From Xanthomonas sp. 10-10 (GTDB lineage Bacteria; Pseudomonadota; Gammaproteobacteria; Xanthomonadales; Xanthomonadaceae), in contig NZ_CP144460.1 of NCBI RefSeq assembly GCF_040182365.1, positions 5,076,935 through 5,140,934 of the forward strand: a stretch of 64,000 nt of DNA, in the 5' to 3' direction. The translations under genes and the position numbers were made by a program. Under the pieces are notes generated by a model. It was given only the letters and a program-made list of their open reading frames with translations, made no database searches and was not told the origin of the DNA. Below, piece after piece: positions 1-8,308 of this stretch (positions are counted from its first letter, which is position 1; each line of letters opens with the position of its first letter).

Positions 1-152
1 CCATGGACGTGGGCGCACGCTATGGCACGCCGGTATTGCTGATCATCCAGGCCGGACAGATGCACGACCAGGGCCTGCAGTTTTTTCAGGCCGACAACGG
101 CGTGTGGCTCACCGACGCGGTACCGGTGGCATTTCTGACCCGCGCGAGCTGA
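1..152 (+). CDS. kptA: RNA 2'-phosphotransferase (Tpt1/KptA family), C-terminal end
   Basis: The gene starts before the window; only about the last 50 residues are present, ending at the TGA at 150-152. They match the C-terminal pattern of Tpt1/KptA enzymes: a RYGTPVLL strand, then an A-x2-M-H-x2-G-x2-F-F segment, then the family hallmark DNGVWLTDAVP. Family members move an internal RNA 2'-phosphate to NAD+, giving ADP-ribose 1''-2''-cyclic phosphate. Bacteria lack the tRNA-splicing pathway that uses this enzyme in eukaryotes, so the cellular substrate is unknown. The catalytic Arg-His-Arg-Arg residues lie outside the window and cannot be checked. Confidence 0.85.
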   Translation, partial: MDVGARYGTPVLLIIQAGQMHDQGLQFFQADNGVWLTDAVPVAFLTRAS

Positions 153-321
153 CGCGCGCACGCCGACAACTGCCGCTGTTCGCAGCGGCGTGTGTCACAG
201 CACCGCGGCAGTGCCTCGCAACGCAGCACACGCGCCTGCCTTCACAACCCCCATGCCGCCCGCCTTGCCAGAATGCCGGCCGCTTGGGGCTGTCGATGGC
301 AGGGGAACCGGAGTTGGATGC

Positions 322-1587
322 ATGACATGGATCATCGTGGCCACGGTCGTCGCCACACTGGTGGTGGGGCTGCTGCTGCTCAACTTCGCCACGCCCGAGA
401 AAAAGCTCGAGCACATCCCCAGCCACTGCTACGACGTCTCCGACCCGCAGTTCAAACGCGAGATGTCGGTATTGCTGGGCCCGGCGATCCTGCCGGGCAA
501 CAAGATCCAGGCGCTGCACAACGGCAGCGAGATCTTCCCGGCGATGCTGGCGGCCATCCGCAGCGCGCAGCAGACCATCACCTTCGAAACCTATATCTAC
601 TGGTCGGGCGAGATCGGCCGCGAGTTCAGCCAGGCGCTGTCCGAGCGCGCGCGTGCCGGGGTCAAGGTGCGCGTCACCATCGACTGGGGCGGCAGTTTGA
701 AGATGGACCCGTCGCTGGTCGAGGAGATGACCGATGCCGGGGTGGAGGTGCACCGCTACCGTCCGCTGACCTGGTACAACCTGCATCGCGTCAATAACCG
801 TACCCATCGCAAGCTGCTGGTGATCGATGGCCGCATCGGCTTCACCGGCGGCGTCGGCGTGGCCGACCAGTGGATGGGCGAGGCACAGGACCCGGAGCAC
901 TGGCGCGACTCGCATTACCGCATCGAAGGCCCGGTGGTGGCGCAGGTGCAGGCCGCCTTCAACGACAACTGGATCAAGAGCACCGGCCGCGTGCTCAACG
1001 GCGCCGAGTATTACCCCGAGTTGTCGCCGGCCGGCGACAGCGACGCGCAGCTGTTCGTGGCGTCGCCGGCCGGCGGCAGCGAAAGCATGCACCTGATGTA
1101 CCTGATCGCCATCGCCGCGGCGCGCAGCTCCATCGACCTGGCCGCCGCCTACTTCGTGCCGGATGCGCTGATCACCCGCGCGCTGCTGGAAGCGCGTGCG
1201 CGCGGCGTGCGCATCCGCGTGCTGCTGCCGGGCAAGCACATCGATGCGGTCTCGGTGCGGCTGGCCTCCAAGGCCAGCTGGGAGCCGCTGCTGCAGGCCG
1301 GCATCGCCATCCACGAATTCCTGCCCACCATGCTGCATACCAAGCTGCTGATCATCGACGGCCTGCTGGTCTCGGTGGGCTCGACCAACTTCGACATCCG
1401 CTCGTTCCGCCTCAACGACGAGGCCAGCCTGAATGTCTACGACCGTGACCTGGCCGCACAGATGACCGAGGTGTTCGAGCGCGACCTGCAACGGGCCGAG
1501 CTGTACACGCTGGAGCGCTGGCGCAAGCGGCCGCTGCGGCAGAAGCTGGGCGAGAAGCTGGTCCTTCCGTTCCGCTCGCAGGTGTGA
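322..1587 (+). CDS. Cardiolipin synthase / phospholipase D-like protein
   Basis: This 421-residue inner-membrane protein belongs to the PLD superfamily. One membrane helix spans about residues 3-21. Two HKD catalytic motifs follow: H162-x-K164-x4-D169, followed by a GGVG segment, and H339-x-K341-x4-D346, followed by GSTNFD. The layout fits bacterial cardiolipin synthases, which transfer a phosphatidyl group between phosphatidylglycerol molecules (ClsA) or use phosphatidylethanolamine or other donors (ClsB/ClsC). The single helix and the length resemble the ClsB/ClsC-like branch more than ClsA, which has two helices. The ATG at 322 is chosen because the membrane helix begins there and a GGAG lies about 8 bases upstream; the same frame is open further upstream but reads low-quality sequence. 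The substrate is inferred from the family. Confidence 0.88.
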   Translation: MTWIIVATVVATLVVGLLLLNFATPEKKLEHIPSHCYDVSDPQFKREMSVLLGPAILPGNKIQALHNGSEIFPAMLAAIRSAQQTITFETYIYWSGEIGREFSQALSERARAGVKVRVTIDWGGSLKMDPSLVEEMTDAGVEVHRYRPLTWYNLHRVNNRTHRKLLVIDGRIGFTGGVGVADQWMGEAQDPEHWRDSHYRIEGPVVAQVQAAFNDNWIKSTGRVLNGAEYYPELSPAGDSDAQLFVASPAGGSESMHLMYLIAIAAARSSIDLAAAYFVPDALITRALLEARARGVRIRVLLPGKHIDAVSVRLASKASWEPLLQAGIAIHEFLPTMLHTKLLIIDGLLVSVGSTNFDIRSFRLNDEASLNVYDRDLAAQMTEVFERDLQRAELYTLERWRKRPLRQKLGEKLVLPFRSQV

Positions 1588-1608
1588 TGCCGCATCGCCC
1601 GCGCGCTC

Positions 1609-2133
1609 TTACACCCGTGCGGACACCCCGGCCTGCAGCCGCAGCCGGCGCAGGCGCCACCACACCCCGCCCACGTGCACCAGCGAATACAGCACCAGCG
1701 CAGCGGCAATCCCCATGGTCAGCGGGCTGGCCTGCGACCCGGCAGCGGCCGCACCCTCACTGAAGGCGCCCGACGCCCAGCGCCAGGCCAGCCGGCCCAG
1801 CAGCACCAGCATCAACGCGCCGCCGATCCATGGATTGGGCGTGTACCAGCCCTGGCCGTCCACCCATTCGGCATGCGTATGGCGCAACGACAACGTACCC
1901 AGCCCGATACCGGCCGCCGTTCCCAGCGCGATGCCCGGCCGCACCTGCGGCAATCCGTAGAGCGCAAACGCCAGCGCGGCGGCGGCGATGACCAGCACGA
2001 CCGCCCGCACCGCCGTGCTGACCGGCTTCCACTGCTGGCGGCCAAAGCTGCGGCGCAGACGCCGGTAGTAAATGAAGGCGATGGCCGCCATCGACAGGTA
2101 CGGGGTAAACGGCGCGATGGCAGCAGCGGGCAT
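1609..2133 (-). CDS. Four-helix membrane protein, CcdC/DUF1453-like
   Basis: This 174-residue protein is mostly hydrophobic, with about four membrane helices. A basic Y-Y-R-R-L-R-R segment follows the first helix, a layout like CcdC/DUF1453 membrane proteins. The ATG at 2133 is chosen over an upstream in-frame start because AAAGGA lies about 6 bases before it and the first helix follows at once. It converges on the cardiolipin synthase gene with only about 20 bases between the stops. No catalytic motif is seen and the function is unknown. Confidence 0.7.
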   Translation of the reverse strand: MPAAAIAPFTPYLSMAAIAFIYYRRLRRSFGRQQWKPVSTAVRAVVLVIAAAALAFALYGLPQVRPGIALGTAAGIGLGTLSLRHTHAEWVDGQGWYTPNPWIGGALMLVLLGRLAWRWASGAFSEGAAAAGSQASPLTMGIAAALVLYSLVHVGGVWWRLRRLRLQAGVSARV

Positions 2134-2380
2134 GACCAGTCCTTTGTGGGTGAAGTGACCGCTGCAGGATGAAACCCGCCCGCACCGCGGACAAGGTGCC
2201 AAGTGTCACTTTCTACGGCCGGGCGCGTGTCGCCGTGGCGGGCACCCTTGCGGCCCGGCGCTTGCGGGCCGCCGGTGCCACCGCATCCGGTGAACGCCGC
2301 GCACGCGCGCCAGCCATTGCCACACGCGGATCCGGGCCGCGGCGGTAGACTTGCCGGCAGTACTCCCCCACCGCAGTGCC

Positions 2381-2587
2381 ATGTCCGCCATCAAGCACCA
2401 CGCCCAGACGCTGATCGACACGCTGCCCGAGACGGCAGGCTGGCAGGACGTGGTGCGCGTCGTGGAGGCCGCCAGCTTCCAGGCCGCGGTGCTGGACGGG
2501 ATTGCCGCAGCCGACCAGGGCGCCATCACCGCACCGGCCCAGGTCACCGCACTGTTCGCCAGATGGGGCGTTGATGTTGCGGCGTGA
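2381..2587 (+). CDS. Small antitoxin-like protein upstream of a ParE/RelE-type toxin
   Basis: This 68-residue protein overlaps the next gene by 14 bases, the usual arrangement of type II antitoxin-toxin pairs. The C-terminal half (A-A-A-D-Q-G-A-I-T, then V-T-A-L-F-A-R-W-G) resembles the short helical antitoxins that accompany RelE/ParE toxins, where an acidic/hydrophobic tail binds the toxin. No clear DNA-binding domain is visible, so autoregulation cannot be claimed. The ATG at 2381 is the most likely start; an in-frame start 30 bases upstream is possible. The antitoxin role is inferred from position and size. Confidence 0.65.
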   Translation: MSAIKHHAQTLIDTLPETAGWQDVVRVVEAASFQAAVLDGIAAADQGAITAPAQVTALFARWGVDVAA

Positions 2588-3686
2588 CTGGACTGTCCCG
2601 GCCGCCAAGCAGCTCGCCCACGCCCAGGATCACTACCACGCGCTCAACCCGACCATTGCCGCGGCGATGGCGCGGCATGTGCTGGAAGCCACCCGCACGC
2701 TGGCCGAGCAGCCGGGGCGTGGCCATGCCGGCCGCGTGCCGGGTACCCGCGAGTGGGTGGTCAAGCACACGCCTTACGTGCTGGTCTACCGCGTGCGCGA
2801 GGACGCGCTGCAACTGCTGCACGTCCATCTGGACCCCGGCGACTGGCTACCCCGCAGCGAGCCGCTGATCGAACGCATCGAGCCGTGGATTGCCGCGCTG
2901 ATCAGCGCGCTGCTGCATGTGCTGATGTTGCTGATCCTGCTCTCCGCCTCCACCCCCAGCATGACCCCGCCGCAAGGCTCGGCCAGCGGTGGGCGGACCA
3001 AGGTGGATTTTGTCGGCGACACCGACCAGCCGCAGCAACCCACGCCCTCGCCAACGCCCACCCCGCCCTCGCAGACCCCCGCGCCGGTGCAGCCGCCGCC
3101 GGCCGCATCGCCGCTGCAATCGACGCTGGTCCAGAACGCCAGGAACCCGGTGCCGCCGCAGGGCGATACCCGCCGCGGCAGCCTGGCCGAGCAACGCCGT
3201 GCACAACCGGTGCAGCGCCCCACCCCGCCGCAGCCGCCGACCGAACCCTCATCGCCACCGCAACGCCGCCCGGAAACCTGGACCGGCCGCCCGCCGGGCA
3301 TGCTCGACGAACCCGCCGACGCCGCCGAAGACGGCAGCGCCAACACGCCCACCATCAGCGAAGGCCGTCGCCGCGACCGCAGCAATGCCCAGCCCAGCAT
3401 GGATATCGGCGGCTTCCAGGTCTATTACGACGTGCGCAGCGAAACCCAGCTGCGCGCGTGGAAGGAACAAGGCATGCAGGAGATCGCCATCATCCTGCCC
3501 GGCACCCAGCAACGCATGGTCTGCCCGCTGGATGTCGCGCTCAAGCGCGGCTCCAGCAAATGCCGCCTGCTGCCGCCGGATTCGCCGGAACTGAAATCCA
3601 TCGGCGATGCCCGCGAGGTCATCAACATGATGGAGGTCTATCGCCAGGGCGAACCGGTCTGGCGTGGGCCGGGGCCGTATCGGTGA
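2574..3686 (+). CDS. ParE/RelE-like toxin domain in frame with a membrane-anchored proline-rich protein
   Basis: One uninterrupted 370-residue frame joins two unrelated parts. Residues 1-93 look like a ParE/RelE-fold toxin: a helix with A-A-K-Q-L, a G-x-A-G-R-V-P-G-T-R-E-W strand region, Y-V-L-V-Y-R-V and a closing strand ending D-W-L-P. Residues 105-123 form a membrane helix; 152-270 are a proline-rich linker as in TonB-like periplasmic-spanning proteins; 275-370 are a folded domain with two cysteines (V-C-P-L and K-C-R-L) and no recognised family. No ATG, GTG or TTG start lies near the join, so either the protein is a true fusion or a separate downstream gene lost its start when the toxin stop codon was lost. 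The first ATG (2574) overlaps the antitoxin gene. Confidence 0.7.
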   Translation: MLRRDWTVPAAKQLAHAQDHYHALNPTIAAAMARHVLEATRTLAEQPGRGHAGRVPGTREWVVKHTPYVLVYRVREDALQLLHVHLDPGDWLPRSEPLIERIEPWIAALISALLHVLMLLILLSASTPSMTPPQGSASGGRTKVDFVGDTDQPQQPTPSPTPTPPSQTPAPVQPPPAASPLQSTLVQNARNPVPPQGDTRRGSLAEQRRAQPVQRPTPPQPPTEPSSPPQRRPETWTGRPPGMLDEPADAAEDGSANTPTISEGRRRDRSNAQPSMDIGGFQVYYDVRSETQLRAWKEQGMQEIAIILPGTQQRMVCPLDVALKRGSSKCRLLPPDSPELKSIGDAREVINMMEVYRQGEPVWRGPGPYR

Positions 3687-3692
3687 GGGGTA

Positions 3693-3709
3693 GGGGCCAG
3701 GTTGGCCCC
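3693..3709 (+). terminator. Weak hairpin after the toxin-fusion gene
   Basis: A 7-base stem (GGGGCCA / TGGCCCC) with a 3-base loop begins six bases after the stop codon and is followed by GGATTT rather than a clean T-run. It could act as a weak terminator before the AT-rich DUF3800 gene. The rest of 3710-3887 turns abruptly AT-rich and contains no gene. Confidence 0.35.
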
Positions 3710-3887
3710 GGATTTCACTTACTGCTGGTGCGGGGATGACTGCAACAGCAGCCGCGCAAGGCCTGACCGTTGCAACTCGCGACACGGCACCGTTCACAGC
3801 GATGGCGTTGAATGTCATTGATCCGTGGAGTTAAACGCCTTAAATTTTTTGACGCTAAATTAATATATTGCTCCTCTGGATCAACGC

Positions 3888-4862
3888 ATGCTTATCTTTG
3901 TTGATGAATCAGGCACATTCACTCCGACTGAAAATGTTGACGCGTTCTCAGTGGTCGCAGCTTATGTCATCCCAGAGGATCAACTAACTTCGGCAAATAA
4001 TTCACTTCTAAATTTGAAGAAAGCCTGTGGCGTTAGCTCCAAGGAGGAGTTAAAGCTTCGAAATGTCACAAATGACCACCTTCCATCGTTTTTAGCAGAA
4101 CTTAGCAATTTGGATGGGATACTTTTTGCAGTGGCAGTTGACACCTCCGGCTATAGCAAGGAGGCAGCCATTACTGAACGGGAGCGTCTTGTTCATCAAT
4201 TACTTGAACAAGCCAAGTCTGTCAGACATTCATTTGGCCAAGAAGAAATCCGAAAAGATGCCAAATACTTAAGCGAATTATCACCACAGTTATTTAATCA
4301 ACTGCTCTGCCATGCATATCTGCTACATGCCGTAATTTCGTACGGCACTGCCTATCTCGTGCAAAAGAGTCCAGATACGCTATCGCGTTTTGCTTGGCGA
4401 ATAGACAGAAAAAATGAAGTAACCTCCCCCTATGACAAAGCGGCTACTTGTTTGACTCATAATCTAGTCATGTCGATTGCGCTCATAGAGCCTATCCTTA
4501 GAGTGTATGGTGCAGACTACAGAAGCTTCGCGAAATTCGAATTTGGAGACCCGGATAATTTTGGCGTTAGAAATATCAATTTTCGGAAGATTTTTCTTGA
4601 AGATCTCGAGTTCGTTGATTCAAAGAAATGTGCCGGCGTACAAATTGTAGATCTATTAGCTTCCAGCTTACGAAGATTATTAAAGCACAAGGTAGCCCAG
4701 TCTACCCCTATCGTCGATTTGCTTGGGAGCCTCATGATTTTGCAGGGTGACCAGGGAGTTCCTGTAACATTACTCGGGGAGAACAAGAGTCAAGTTTCTC
4801 CACCTATCCTTGAGATCGTTAATAAATTGAGGCGTAGCGGAAAGCGCCTATCTCGACGCTAG
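3888..4862 (+). CDS. DUF3800 domain-containing protein
   Basis: This 324-residue protein opens with the F-V-D-E-S-G motif of DUF3800 (residues 4-9) and has the matching distal motif Q-I-V-D-L-L-A-S-S-L-R-R at about residue 250. In this family the two conserved acidic patches suggest an RNase H-like metal-dependent fold. DUF3800 genes are frequent in mobile and defence-associated regions, but their activity is poorly characterised. The gene and its flanks are much richer in A and T than the surroundings (codons such as AAA, TTA and ATT are common), a sign of recent transfer. It stands alone with no partner gene. An antiphage role is a guess from context. Confidence 0.85.
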   Translation: MLIFVDESGTFTPTENVDAFSVVAAYVIPEDQLTSANNSLLNLKKACGVSSKEELKLRNVTNDHLPSFLAELSNLDGILFAVAVDTSGYSKEAAITERERLVHQLLEQAKSVRHSFGQEEIRKDAKYLSELSPQLFNQLLCHAYLLHAVISYGTAYLVQKSPDTLSRFAWRIDRKNEVTSPYDKAATCLTHNLVMSIALIEPILRVYGADYRSFAKFEFGDPDNFGVRNINFRKIFLEDLEFVDSKKCAGVQIVDLLASSLRRLLKHKVAQSTPIVDLLGSLMILQGDQGVPVTLLGENKSQVSPPILEIVNKLRRSGKRLSRR

Positions 4863-5217
4863 CTTTTCAATATCTCGACCACAGAACAAAAAATAATCTA
4901 CCGCAGCAAATACGCCTCACCGGGAAAAACGAAATCTAAAGCCGACATTAGATTGGCTGTCTGTCAGACATTTACCGGGTTGAAACTCACGCTGGCTTTC
5001 GTTTTGGTTACTTGGGGCCGGCCCAGCTTCACGCTACCGCTCGCGATACCGTGCGGAGTCGGTGTCGCGTCCGGTTGATGATGTGAGCGCTGGAGCGGGC
5101 AGATCGGATACGGTGACCAGACCTCGCGTTGGTGGCGCACGGCCGGCCGGGAACTGGCTACAGTCTGCGCAGGGCCGTGTGTGCCCACCTCATCCACCTG
5201 CGTTCCAAAGGATCTGC
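4863..5217. other. Intergenic region, no gene seen
   Basis: The first half is AT-rich and continues the composition of the DUF3800 gene. Near 5010 it returns to the GC-rich background, so the right border of that insert probably lies about 4970-5030. No tRNA, direct repeat or terminator hairpin was recognised. Confidence 0.5.
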
Positions 5218-6825
5218 ATGTCCCTGCATCGTCTTGTTCCCCGCCTGGGTCTGGCCATTGGCCTGTTATGCGCCTGCGCCGCACATGCCGCCGAGCCGGC
5301 GGCCGCGCATCGCCTGCTGCGCGTCACCCTGGGCGGCGCCACCGACCAGCCCGCCTCCGGGCGCCTGCTGGTGTTCGCCACCCTGGCCAAGGACGCGCAG
5401 GCGCAGGCCAAGGATGGCAAGGTGGAGGCGGTGGACACCAACCCGTTCCGTCCCAGCGACACCGCGGTGGCCGCGCAGGAAGTCGCCGGGCTTGCGCCGG
5501 GGGCCAGCGTGCAGATCGATCTGGATAACATCGCCTACCCCAGCGGGTTTTCCGCGCTGCCGGCCGGCGCCTATCTGTTTCAGGCCGTGCTGGACCCGGA
5601 TCATAGCTACGGCTACAGCGGCCGCGATGGCGGCGACCTGCTCAGCGCGGTGACGCCGGTCACCCTGGGCAAAGGGGCAGCGCTGCCCGCACTGACGCTC
5701 AGTACACAGCTGCCTGTCTCGGACGACCCGTGGCAGGTGTCGCCACGCGCGCCGCAAGCCGTGCGCGATGCCGTGCCCGAGGCCAAGCTGCACACCACCG
5801 ATGCCTCGATGGTGAGCCCGTCGCTGAGCGCGTTCTGGGGCCGGCCGGTGTCGCTGCGCGCCCGCGTGCTCACCCCGCCCGGCTATGACGCCAAGGCCCG
5901 CACGCGCTACCCCACCGTGTATGTCACCCACGGCTTTGGCGGCAACTACGACCGCTTTGCCGGCAGCATCGCCGCCACCTGGAGCGCGATGGCGGCCAAG
6001 CAGATGCCGCCGATGATCTGGGTGTTCCTGGACCAGGCCACGCCCACCGGCACCCACGAGTTCGCCGACTCGGTCAACAACGGCCCCTGGGGCACGGCGC
6101 TGACCGAAGAGCTGATCCCGACGCTGGAGCGCCAGTACCGGATGGACGGCAAGGCCAGCGGCCGGTTCCTGACCGGGCACTCGTCCGGCGGCTGGGCCAC
6201 GCTGTGGCTGCAGACGCGCTACCCCAAGCAGTTCGGCGGCACCTGGTCCACCTCACCCGACTCGAGCGACTTCCACGACTTCACCGGGCCGGACCTGTAC
6301 GCACCCAATGCCAATGTCTACCGGCGCCCGGACGGCAGCCAGTTCCCGCTGATCCGCGATGGGGGCAAGGTGGTGGCCGACCTGGAAACCTTCGCCAAGC
6401 TCGAACGCGTGCTCGGCCCGTACGGCGGCCAGCTCACCTCCTTCGAGTGGGTGTTTTCCCCGCGCGGGCCCGACGGCCGCCCGTTGCCGATGTTCGACCG
6501 CGACACCGGCAAAGTGGACCCGGCCGTGGTGGCCTACTGGCGCACCCATTACGACATTTCGGCGCGCGTGGCTGCGCAGTGGCCCATGCTCAAGCCTGAC
6601 CTGGACGGCAAGATCCACCTGGTCGTCGGCACCGCCGACACGTTCTACCTGGATGGCGCGGCACGTAAATTCCAGGCGGTGCTGGACGGGCTGGGCGCCA
6701 GGAGCGACTTCCGCTATCTGGAAGGCCGCAGCCACTTCGACCTGTACAAGGAAGGCGACGACAGCAGCGCGCTGATGAAGAAGATCGCCGCGGAAATGTA
6801 CGCCGTGGCGCGACCGAAGCAGTAA
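5218..6825 (+). CDS. Secreted alpha/beta-hydrolase, enterochelin-esterase-like
   Basis: The 535-residue protein begins with a signal peptide (basic start, hydrophobic core, A-H-A-A cleavage site near residue 25). An N-terminal beta-rich region of about 200 residues resembles the accessory domain seen before Fes-type esterases. The catalytic domain carries the nucleophile elbow G-H-S-S-G-G at 320-325 with Ser322 as likely nucleophile, a Y-V-T-H-G-F-G-G oxyanion-region strand, and a late H-F-D-L that may supply the histidine. It probably acts in the periplasm or outside the cell on an ester substrate; none can be assigned. The ATG at 5218 is preceded by AAAGGA; the in-frame extension upstream has no signal peptide. 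Confidence 0.85.
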   Translation: MSLHRLVPRLGLAIGLLCACAAHAAEPAAAHRLLRVTLGGATDQPASGRLLVFATLAKDAQAQAKDGKVEAVDTNPFRPSDTAVAAQEVAGLAPGASVQIDLDNIAYPSGFSALPAGAYLFQAVLDPDHSYGYSGRDGGDLLSAVTPVTLGKGAALPALTLSTQLPVSDDPWQVSPRAPQAVRDAVPEAKLHTTDASMVSPSLSAFWGRPVSLRARVLTPPGYDAKARTRYPTVYVTHGFGGNYDRFAGSIAATWSAMAAKQMPPMIWVFLDQATPTGTHEFADSVNNGPWGTALTEELIPTLERQYRMDGKASGRFLTGHSSGGWATLWLQTRYPKQFGGTWSTSPDSSDFHDFTGPDLYAPNANVYRRPDGSQFPLIRDGGKVVADLETFAKLERVLGPYGGQLTSFEWVFSPRGPDGRPLPMFDRDTGKVDPAVVAYWRTHYDISARVAAQWPMLKPDLDGKIHLVVGTADTFYLDGAARKFQAVLDGLGARSDFRYLEGRSHFDLYKEGDDSSALMKKIAAEMYAVARPKQ

Positions 6826-7211
6826 GAGCGGCTACTACAACGTCGCGCAGTGGCCAGGTGGATGTGGGCGGCGCGGAGGAACCGGCGGGTACCAGGGGTA
6901 CATGCCGCACCGAGCACCGGCCGCACCCGCCTGGCGGCGAACACACTCGTTTCATGGGCCGCTCCAGGCACCTTCGTACCGCCAGTGGCGCGCCGGCGGT
7001 ACGCGCAGGAGTTTCGCATGGGCGGTTGACGCACTCCCGGTGCCGGCGATGCAACGCCGCAGGCGCAGCATCGCGTTCGTGCAAGCGCATGCACGGCCGC
7101 TGCATGCGTTAACGCGCATCCGCATCGCAATGCCTGCAATCCACTGCGCAACGCACCGGGGCAGACGCACAAGCAGCGCGGCATTGGCCACGACGCAGCA
7201 TCGCCGCGCCC
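6826..7211. other. Intergenic region, no gene seen
   Basis: This GC-rich stretch follows the esterase and faces the end of the minus-strand ParS-like gene. Open frames here have no ribosome-binding site and look like background. No RES-domain toxin gene, the usual partner of the neighbouring antitoxin family, is present. Confidence 0.5.
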
Positions 7212-7613
7212 CTACGCCGAGCGCTTGGGCAACTCCCATTCCATCTGCTGGCGCAACACCAGCAGCAATACCTTGAGGCTGCCGGCGCGCACCAATGCGG
7301 CGGGGGTCTGCCCATCCAGCGCATTCATCGGCTCGCGAAACCAGCGGATCAGCGCCTCGTTGTTGCCGCCGTGCAGTGCCCAGGCGTGGCACACGATCTC
7401 GCCCAGCGCCTCGATCCCGGCACTGCCCAGCAACTTGAGATGCTCCGGGGTGAATTTGAACAGCGACAGCACCAGCTCGGCATCGGCGGCCTTGCCGTGG
7501 TCGGCCGCCATCTGTGCGCTGTGCGCGGTGCTGTAGCTGGACGGTTGCGCGCGCAGCGCTTCGGCCCGGCGCATGCCGATGAGCAGGGAGTCAATCAGGT
7601 CGGCGCGTTCCAC
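7212..7613 (-). CDS. MbcA/ParS/Xre-type antitoxin (DUF2384), unpaired
   Basis: The 133-residue product ends with the DUF2384 pattern: a helical region followed by W-F-R-E-P-M-N-A-L-D-G-Q-T-P-A-A-L-V and a short helix. In studied systems this domain binds and blocks a RES-domain toxin that depletes NAD+. No RES gene is present on either side, so this is either an orphan or a protein with another role. The N-terminal part is short for the usual Xre-like DNA-binding domain and no clear helix-turn-helix is visible. The longest start is a GTG at 7613; an ATG 39 bases downstream is an alternative. Confidence 0.7.
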   Translation of the reverse strand: MERADLIDSLLIGMRRAEALRAQPSSYSTAHSAQMAADHGKAADAELVLSLFKFTPEHLKLLGSAGIEALGEIVCHAWALHGGNNEALIRWFREPMNALDGQTPAALVRAGSLKVLLLVLRQQMEWELPKRSA

Positions 7614-7822
7614 GGTGCAGTCCGGCAGGGTGTTGCGCGCACGCTAACGGTGCCGATGACCGCGCTCAATCGGGAGTCTCCCGACAGCCGCGGCGTCAGT
7701 CAGCCGGCATTGCCATCGGCGGTCTTTAACGAACGCCTTGCTAGCATCTGGGCGCGTTGCTGGCGGCGCACCGGGTGACCCGGGCCGCCGGATCTGGAGT
7801 GCCATCTCATGAGGAGTCGCCG

Positions 7823-8278
7823 ATGAACTGGAAGTCCGCCGTTACCCTGCTTGCCCTGTCCAGCGCCGCCATGCCGGCGCTGGCCCAGCCCGACCGGCAG
7901 GTCGCCGAAGACATGATCACCCGCTCGGCCAATGTGTGCCCCGGCCATAGCACCGACCGCACCGGCCCCACCGTCAAGGCCGTGCCCGTGGGCGCGCTGC
8001 GGGTGATGCTGGAGCGCGGCCTGGTCATGTGCCCGGACCGTCGCCTGGATGCCGCCGCGCCAGCAGTGTTCTACGGCCGCCTGGGCGTCTTCGCCTGGAA
8101 CCCGGAAGTGCCCGCCGCCACGACGGTGATCGTCAAGCAGATCGGCAGCATGACCCGCAACGATGACTACCCGGTCGAGACACTGGTGTGGGATGCCAAG
8201 GGCACCGCGCTCAAGCAGCAGACCGTGCCGATGTTCGAGCCCCGGCCGGGTGCGGCGGTGTTGTACAAGGTGCGCTAA
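7823..8278 (+). CDS. Secreted protein of unknown function
   Basis: This 151-residue protein has a clear signal peptide (M-N-W-K, hydrophobic core, A-L-A-Q near residue 22) and should be periplasmic. Two cysteines, in V-C-P-G-H and M-C-P-D-R, could form a disulfide. The ATG at 7823 has GAGGAG about 8 bases upstream; the in-frame extension to 7757 lacks a binding site. No family was recognised. Confidence 0.75.
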   Translation: MNWKSAVTLLALSSAAMPALAQPDRQVAEDMITRSANVCPGHSTDRTGPTVKAVPVGALRVMLERGLVMCPDRRLDAAAPAVFYGRLGVFAWNPEVPAATTVIVKQIGSMTRNDDYPVETLVWDAKGTALKQQTVPMFEPRPGAAVLYKVR

Positions 8279-8308
8279 GCCGCGCCTGCGCCTCGCACCG
8301 GGGCCGTT

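Noticed and set aside
109..1491. Minus-strand frame of 460 codons opposite the cardiolipin synthase gene
   Set aside because: Its translation is His/Gln/Arg-rich without domains, while the plus strand has two HKD motifs and a membrane helix.
3840..3887. TTGACG and TATATT before the DUF3800 gene considered as a promoter
   Set aside because: The two elements are only about 9 bases apart, too close for a standard sigma-70 promoter.
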